A stretch of DNA of 64,000 nucleotides, taken from a virus. Below the pieces are notes generated by a model, which saw only the letters and a program-made list of their open reading frames with translations, did not search any database and was not told the DNA's origin. The position numbers were made by a program, and so were the translations under genes. Below are positions 60,114-64,000 of this stretch, piece by piece. The DNA lies in IMG/VR virus record IMGVR_UViG_3300015360_000036, positions 1 to 64,000 of that record; one strand, 5' to 3'. Numbering within the stretch: position 1 is the first letter of the stretch; the number at the start of each line of letters is the position of its first letter.

Positions 60114-61457
60114 ATGGAAAAATACGCTCAAAGAAATATTGGAGATAGAGCATCTGGCTTTATAAATAAAATTAAAGAGAAAACTAATATTGGAGGCATT
60201 GCTTCTGAAAATCTTTTTAATCCAAAATTCACAAAAATTATGAATACTCTTAGGGATGATGTAGATGATCCTATTAGAGCTATTTTATTTGGTGAAAAAA
60301 TTAATGAAGCTTCTCCTCCAGAAGGATTAGTTGGCGCCAAAACTTATCTAAGGAATGCCAAAGAGAATCTTGCAAAAAAGGAGTATATGAATACTCTTGG
60401 AAATATTGGCAAGTTTCATAAAAGCATGGAATTAATTACCAAGCGCTTATTATCTTTTAAAGGTAATGTTGATGATATTCATGAAGAATTCATTCAAAAA
60501 GATGTTGTTGATGATACTAAAGACGAGATAAGAAGATTGCAAGATCGTTATCTAAAAAGAAAACAACAAAAAGCAGCATCAGATAGAAATTCACTAATGA
60601 CTAAACGAGCTGGTATTATGGAGTTCTTAATAGGTAAAGAAAGAGGTATGGCTACTTGGGAGAAGTTATATCCAAAACAATTCAAAAGACTTAGAGAAGA
60701 TTTAGGTGTTCTATTAAAAGAATCTAATTCCTTATTTAATTTGACATTATCTAATCTTAAAGATATGGCTGGATTTAGAGGTGCTAGAAAAGTTGGTGAT
60801 TACATTACTTCTGGCGAAGTAATTGTCAAAGCTTATAATACATATGATACAAAGTTTGATACTTTGTTTGATACTCATAATGCATTGTTAGGTAAGATTA
60901 GCAGAAGTGTCCCTAAACCTGATGGTATTCCACCAACAGTAGATATGGTATCTGTGCCAGGTGATGCTCATCGATATGGTATTCCACCAACAGTAGATAT
61001 GGTATATGTGCCAGGTGATGCTCATCAATTTAGTGGACCAAACACTTCTCCAATGGCTTCCAGTCCAGTGACAATTAATCAACCACCTGCAAGTGGCGCA
61101 CATAATATTGGAGATAGACCAACAAGATTAAGCCCAGTAGTAGGTCCAGATGGTAAACCAAAAAGTGCGCCTCCACCAGTTTCAGTTGTAACGTTACAAC
61201 CAACGATTCCAGATCTAGGACCATTACCAAGTTTTCGTGATCCAACTTCAGTTCCTGATAATGCTAAGGTTCGTTTGGTTCCAAATTCAGTTCCAGTTTT
61301 GGGTCATAGGAAATTTATTGAATCATTGGAATCAATGAGTGGTGAACATCCATTGATTTTAGCTAAATTTATTTCTAAGTATGCTACATCGATACAAGGA
61401 AATGATCCAGATTCAGCAATTAAGCTATTTAAAATGGCAAAAAGCATTAGGGGTTAA
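60114..61457 (+). CDS. Virion-like protein with tandem repeat
   Basis: 447 residues from ATG 60114 (AAGGG SD 6 nt upstream; the TTG at 60090 is less likely). The N-terminal two thirds are helical and charged (SGFINKIKEKTNI, then RDEIRRLQDRY-type coils). Residues about 270-305 hold two copies of an 18-residue repeat (GIPPTVDMV, VPGDAH). A Pro-rich region leads to a C-terminal helical part. It precedes the transglycosylase; a tape-, neck- or baseplate-like role is possible. Confidence 0.65.
   Translation: MEKYAQRNIGDRASGFINKIKEKTNIGGIASENLFNPKFTKIMNTLRDDVDDPIRAILFGEKINEASPPEGLVGAKTYLRNAKENLAKKEYMNTLGNIGKFHKSMELITKRLLSFKGNVDDIHEEFIQKDVVDDTKDEIRRLQDRYLKRKQQKAASDRNSLMTKRAGIMEFLIGKERGMATWEKLYPKQFKRLREDLGVLLKESNSLFNLTLSNLKDMAGFRGARKVGDYITSGEVIVKAYNTYDTKFDTLFDTHNALLGKISRSVPKPDGIPPTVDMVSVPGDAHRYGIPPTVDMVYVPGDAHQFSGPNTSPMASSPVTINQPPASGAHNIGDRPTRLSPVVGPDGKPKSAPPPVSVVTLQPTIPDLGPLPSFRDPTSVPDNAKVRLVPNSVPVLGHRKFIESLESMSGEHPLILAKFISKYATSIQGNDPDSAIKLFKMAKSIRG
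60924..61031 (+). repeat. Two 54 nt tandem repeats in coding sequence
   Basis: The unit beginning GGTATTCCACCAACAGTAGA at 60924 recurs at 60978 with a 54 nt period and few differences. It encodes GIPPTVDMV(S/Y)VPGDAH twice. A recent in-frame duplication is likely. Confidence 0.85.
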
Positions 61458-61459
61458 TC

Positions 61460-62737
61460 ATGCCTAATTTGACGCCTAACTTTTACGATAAGTTAGTTAA
61501 GATTACCTCTGAATTAGGTATGAAGCCTGAAGATTTACTTAATGTAATGGCTTTAGAATCTGGATTGAACCCAGCAGCCCATAATAAAAATGGAAATGCT
61601 TCTGGGTTAGTCCAGTTTATGCCAAGTACATTAAAAGGAATGGGCTATAAAGGTTCTCATGATGAATTTAGAGGTTTATCTGGTGAAGATCAACTTGACT
61701 ATGTAAAAAGACTTATTCAAGGCAATATGAAATTCAATGGTGGACCATTTACATCAGCTCCACAATACTATGTTGCTAATTTTTGGCCAGTTGGTCTTAA
61801 ATTGCCTGGAATTAAAGCGGGTGATGATGCCGCAGTAATTGTTGAAAAAAATCCTGAATCAGTAACTGCCATGAGTAAGGATAAAAAGAATCCAGGCGAA
61901 GTTCAGTATTCAAAAAAATATATGGATGTTGGATTTAGAATATCTGTTAAGTCAGAAATAGCTGCTTATAATGCTAATCCTGGTTTAGATACTGACAAAG
62001 ATGGTAAGATAACATTTGCTGATTTGAAAGTAGTTTTAAAAAGAGCTACAGGTGGAAAGAATTATCTAGCTGCTTTGGAAGCAATGAAAAATGCAACTGG
62101 ATATGAAGCAAAACCACAGGAACAAGTTGCAAGCAATGTGCGCAGTGTAAATACACAACCTGATAATGTACGTGATATAAGTACTGCTCCCAATAAACCA
62201 TCAGATCCAGGCAAATCCTGGTATAACCTACATGATAACCATAGTGATGGATTTAAAGGACTTATGATGCCAAACTCTACGGCTCCATCAGAAAATTATA
62301 ATATTGATACTATATTAAATTCATATGTATCACAAATAGCTGCATCAGAAAAAGTTAACAGAAGTCTTTACAATAAATTCCTACCAAAACAAAAATATTT
62401 AATACAAATACAGGCTTCAAATTATACTAATGCAGTAGAAGCTTCTAGAGTATTATCTGCTGCATTAGAGGAAGACTTACTGGCAACATCAACTGTATAT
62501 ACAAATGGTAATGAAGTTGAAATTGAATCTTCCATTCCTGGTCCAAGTAAGGAATGTTTTGCCGCATTAGTTGGAATTACGGAATCATTTGAAGATGCAT
62601 TTAAAATTGCAACAAAAAAAATAGGTGAAGTATCTATAAGTACTAATATCATTGTTAACGCCAAATCATCATATCCAGAAATAACGTTAAAAACCGCTGA
62701 AATTCAGCACAATAAATTTTTACTAAAATTTGTATAA
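61460..62737 (+). CDS. Lytic transglycosylase (SLT domain)
   Basis: 425 residues. The SLT fold occupies about the first 150: VMALESGLNP with catalytic Glu33, then GNASGLVQFMPSTLKGMGY, then APQYYVANFWP. It cleaves peptidoglycan between MurNAc and GlcNAc. Residues about 177-189 (DTDKDGKITFADL) form an EF-hand-like calcium loop. The remaining 200 residues are a separate alpha/beta domain. No signal peptide is present, so it is probably a virion enzyme used in DNA entry rather than the holin-dependent lysin. Confidence 0.9.
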   Translation: MPNLTPNFYDKLVKITSELGMKPEDLLNVMALESGLNPAAHNKNGNASGLVQFMPSTLKGMGYKGSHDEFRGLSGEDQLDYVKRLIQGNMKFNGGPFTSAPQYYVANFWPVGLKLPGIKAGDDAAVIVEKNPESVTAMSKDKKNPGEVQYSKKYMDVGFRISVKSEIAAYNANPGLDTDKDGKITFADLKVVLKRATGGKNYLAALEAMKNATGYEAKPQEQVASNVRSVNTQPDNVRDISTAPNKPSDPGKSWYNLHDNHSDGFKGLMMPNSTAPSENYNIDTILNSYVSQIAASEKVNRSLYNKFLPKQKYLIQIQASNYTNAVEASRVLSAALEEDLLATSTVYTNGNEVEIESSIPGPSKECFAALVGITESFEDAFKIATKKIGEVSISTNIIVNAKSSYPEITLKTAEIQHNKFLLKFV

Positions 62738-62745
62738 GGAATACC

Positions 62746-63129
62746 ATGGTAACCGAAAAAGAAGTCATTGATGTAGTTGCTAGTTCTCAGGGATCTGGAA
62801 AAACATTTGCAGAATTTATAGCTGAAGTATTTAAAGGTAAATTCGTAGAAATATATGTAGGCGATTCTTATGAGGATATTAGTACTGAACAAGTATCAAT
62901 GTCATATCCTGCAACATTTTGTGGTAAAGTGATTTCTGCCTATAAAGAATGCTTAGTAATAAGCTGTGCTTTTTCTGGAGTTAATAGACCTACACAAATG
63001 GGTAAATTGTTATTCATAAGTGAAAGAGCTATTAGAGCTATGACAGAAGTAGATGAAAAGGGCGTTTTTGAAGATACTATGTTAAGAAGTAAAGATAGCT
63101 TATCCGTTAAAAAATCTTTTGGAGAATAA
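62746..63129 (+). CDS. Hypothetical protein
   Basis: 127 residues. Strands dominate (GKFVEIYVGDSYED, then PATFCGKVISAYKECLVISCAF), with a C-terminal helical part that includes a Ser/Lys-rich end. Probable structural protein. AAGGA SD; the stop overlaps the next start (TAATG). Confidence 0.65.
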   Translation: MVTEKEVIDVVASSQGSGKTFAEFIAEVFKGKFVEIYVGDSYEDISTEQVSMSYPATFCGKVISAYKECLVISCAFSGVNRPTQMGKLLFISERAIRAMTEVDEKGVFEDTMLRSKDSLSVKKSFGE

Positions 63130-63743
63130 TGAATTCTATTGATGAACTATTGCTAATAACCGAAGCATTTGAAAAACAATGCAATGGTAGCCTTGTATCT
63201 TTAGCATTTGCTAAAGAAAAGAAGGAAGAATCAGTAATAGATTTATCTAAGGCTGATGACTTTACGTATTCAGCTATGATGCGTCAAATAAGAAAGAAGA
63301 CTTCCAAGGAACAAACTAAAGAGTTTTTAAGGTTATTTAAAGATTATTTTGATATAACTATCAAAGCAGGAATTCAGCAACCTGAAAAAATAGCATTAAA
63401 GAAAGCATTGGATGAATTTGGCAAAAAATATAAACTTAAGTTAGACGATGAACTAATTAAGAATGCGGCGGTAACTGAATTAGGTAATCCAGTTCTTGTT
63501 GGAAAGTATTTATCTGATATTATTAGATTTACGCTCAATAGAATATCTCCTGAAAGAAGACCTAAATCAATTAATACAGTAAAACAAAAAATATATGCTT
63601 TGAATGAAAATGAAATTTCAACAAAGAATTTACCAGCATCTTCATCTATGGGGCAATCAATAACATTCGTTAAGACAATTCTATTTAATCATAATGCTAA
63701 ATATATTAGAAGTGTCATAAATAATATAGTGAGAAACCTATGA
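63129..63743 (+). CDS. Hypothetical protein
   Basis: 204 residues, mixed helical and charged (TYSAMMRQIRKKTSKEQTKE, then LNRISPERRPKSINTVKQK). GGAG SD lies in the preceding gene, and the stop overlaps the next start (ATGA). Function unknown; it sits with virion genes. Confidence 0.65.
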   Translation: MNSIDELLLITEAFEKQCNGSLVSLAFAKEKKEESVIDLSKADDFTYSAMMRQIRKKTSKEQTKEFLRLFKDYFDITIKAGIQQPEKIALKKALDEFGKKYKLKLDDELIKNAAVTELGNPVLVGKYLSDIIRFTLNRISPERRPKSINTVKQKIYALNENEISTKNLPASSSMGQSITFVKTILFNHNAKYIRSVINNIVRNL

Positions 63744-64000
63744 TACTTAGATTTAATGTTATTACATCAGGTCTTTATAGGGGGAGTGCTCCAAAGCCAC
63801 AAGATGTAGTTGTTTTGCATGATAAGTACGATATAAAAAAAATAGTAAGTCTTGATCAAGCTTCGGGAGACAATATCAGTAAAGCTTGTAAAATGCTGGG
63901 TATTAAACAGGTAATGTTACCATTAGTTTTTAGTAAGGCATCATTGCTTGAATTGCTTTCTTATGATTTGAAAGATTTACTTATTAGTGGTGGACCAACG
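63740..64000 (+). CDS. Dual-specificity phosphatase-like protein (partial)
   Basis: The first 87 codons are seen before the window ends. The segment SGLYRGSAPKPQDVVVL, then YDIKKIVSLD, matches the start of protein phosphatases of the tyrosine/dual-specificity group (YRGxxP...L...GIKxVIxL). The CxxxxxR active-site loop would lie beyond 64000. It overlaps the preceding stop by 4 nt. The call is provisional. Confidence 0.6.
   Translation, partial: MILRFNVITSGLYRGSAPKPQDVVVLHDKYDIKKIVSLDQASGDNISKACKMLGIKQVMLPLVFSKASLLELLSYDLKDLLISGGPT

Noticed and set aside
1-64000. CRISPR arrays, integrase or attachment sites
   Set aside because: No regularly spaced repeats, no tyrosine or serine integrase and no tRNA gene that could serve as an att site were found.
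1-64000. Genome-wide TAG-to-amino-acid recoding as in some huge phages
   Set aside because: Long structural and replication genes run uninterrupted in the standard code, so recoding is not needed; only the MORN-like gene is split by TAG.

Overview
The window reads as part of a large, AT-rich double-stranded DNA tailed-phage genome. It holds a packaging and portal set (large terminase, intein-containing portal), a long block of virion-like proteins, a phage replication and recombination set, and wall-to-wall genes with 1-4 nt stop/start overlaps. No tRNA, rRNA, CRISPR array or integrase was seen. The host is a bacterium: Shine-Dalgarno (SD) sites, a near-consensus sigma-70 promoter and several proteins that act on bacterial ribosomes point that way, but the species cannot be named from the sequence. 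Almost everything is on the + strand. Only two minus-strand genes were found, at 8019-8456 and a short one at 17046-17210. No gene-free stretch exceeds about 110 bases.

Layout. 0-5 kb: small regulators and proteostasis genes (HU-like, DksA-like, an inactive/active ClpP pair, DUF192). 5-10 kb: an FtsK-type translocase with codon use unlike its neighbours, zinc proteins, topoisomerase I. 10-19 kb: AAA ATPase, bS21-like ribosomal protein, virion-like proteins, MT-A70 methyltransferase, HNH protein, peptide deformylase with a SEC-C tail, redox-dead thioredoxin. 19-24 kb: primase zinc domain, SbcD/SbcC (gp47/gp46) pair, dNMP kinase. 24-29 kb: virion-like protein, a broken MORN-like gene, PD-(D/E)XK nuclease, trigger factor, stand-alone M41-like metalloprotease. 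29-43 kb: DnaE-type polymerase, HTH protein behind three TGATATCA palindromes, RecA/UvsX, SSB, RuvC-like resolvase, DnaJ, primase core, GIY-YIG and HNH endonucleases, sigma-region-4-like protein. 43.8-64 kb: virion and morphogenesis block with probable small and clear large terminase, portal with a LAGLIDADG intein, lytic transglycosylase, and a phosphatase-like gene cut by the window end.

How the genes work together. Replication and recombination functions (DnaE, split primase, SSB, RecA, SbcCD-like, RuvC-like, TopA, dNMP kinase) form an almost self-contained replisome, although no helicase, clamp or clamp loader lies in the window. The most distinctive theme is a set of proteins that act on the bacterial ribosome or on newly made proteins: bS21, deformylase fused to a SEC-C motif, full-length trigger factor with its own promoter, DnaJ, ClpP plus a ClpR-like partner and an M41-like protease. 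I infer a coordinated takeover of host translation initiation, nascent-chain processing and turnover. A second theme is RNA-level control: inverted repeats cover the start regions of recA, a virion gene at 43859 and the GIY-YIG gene.

Many virion-region genes could not be assigned a function and are described from composition and context only.
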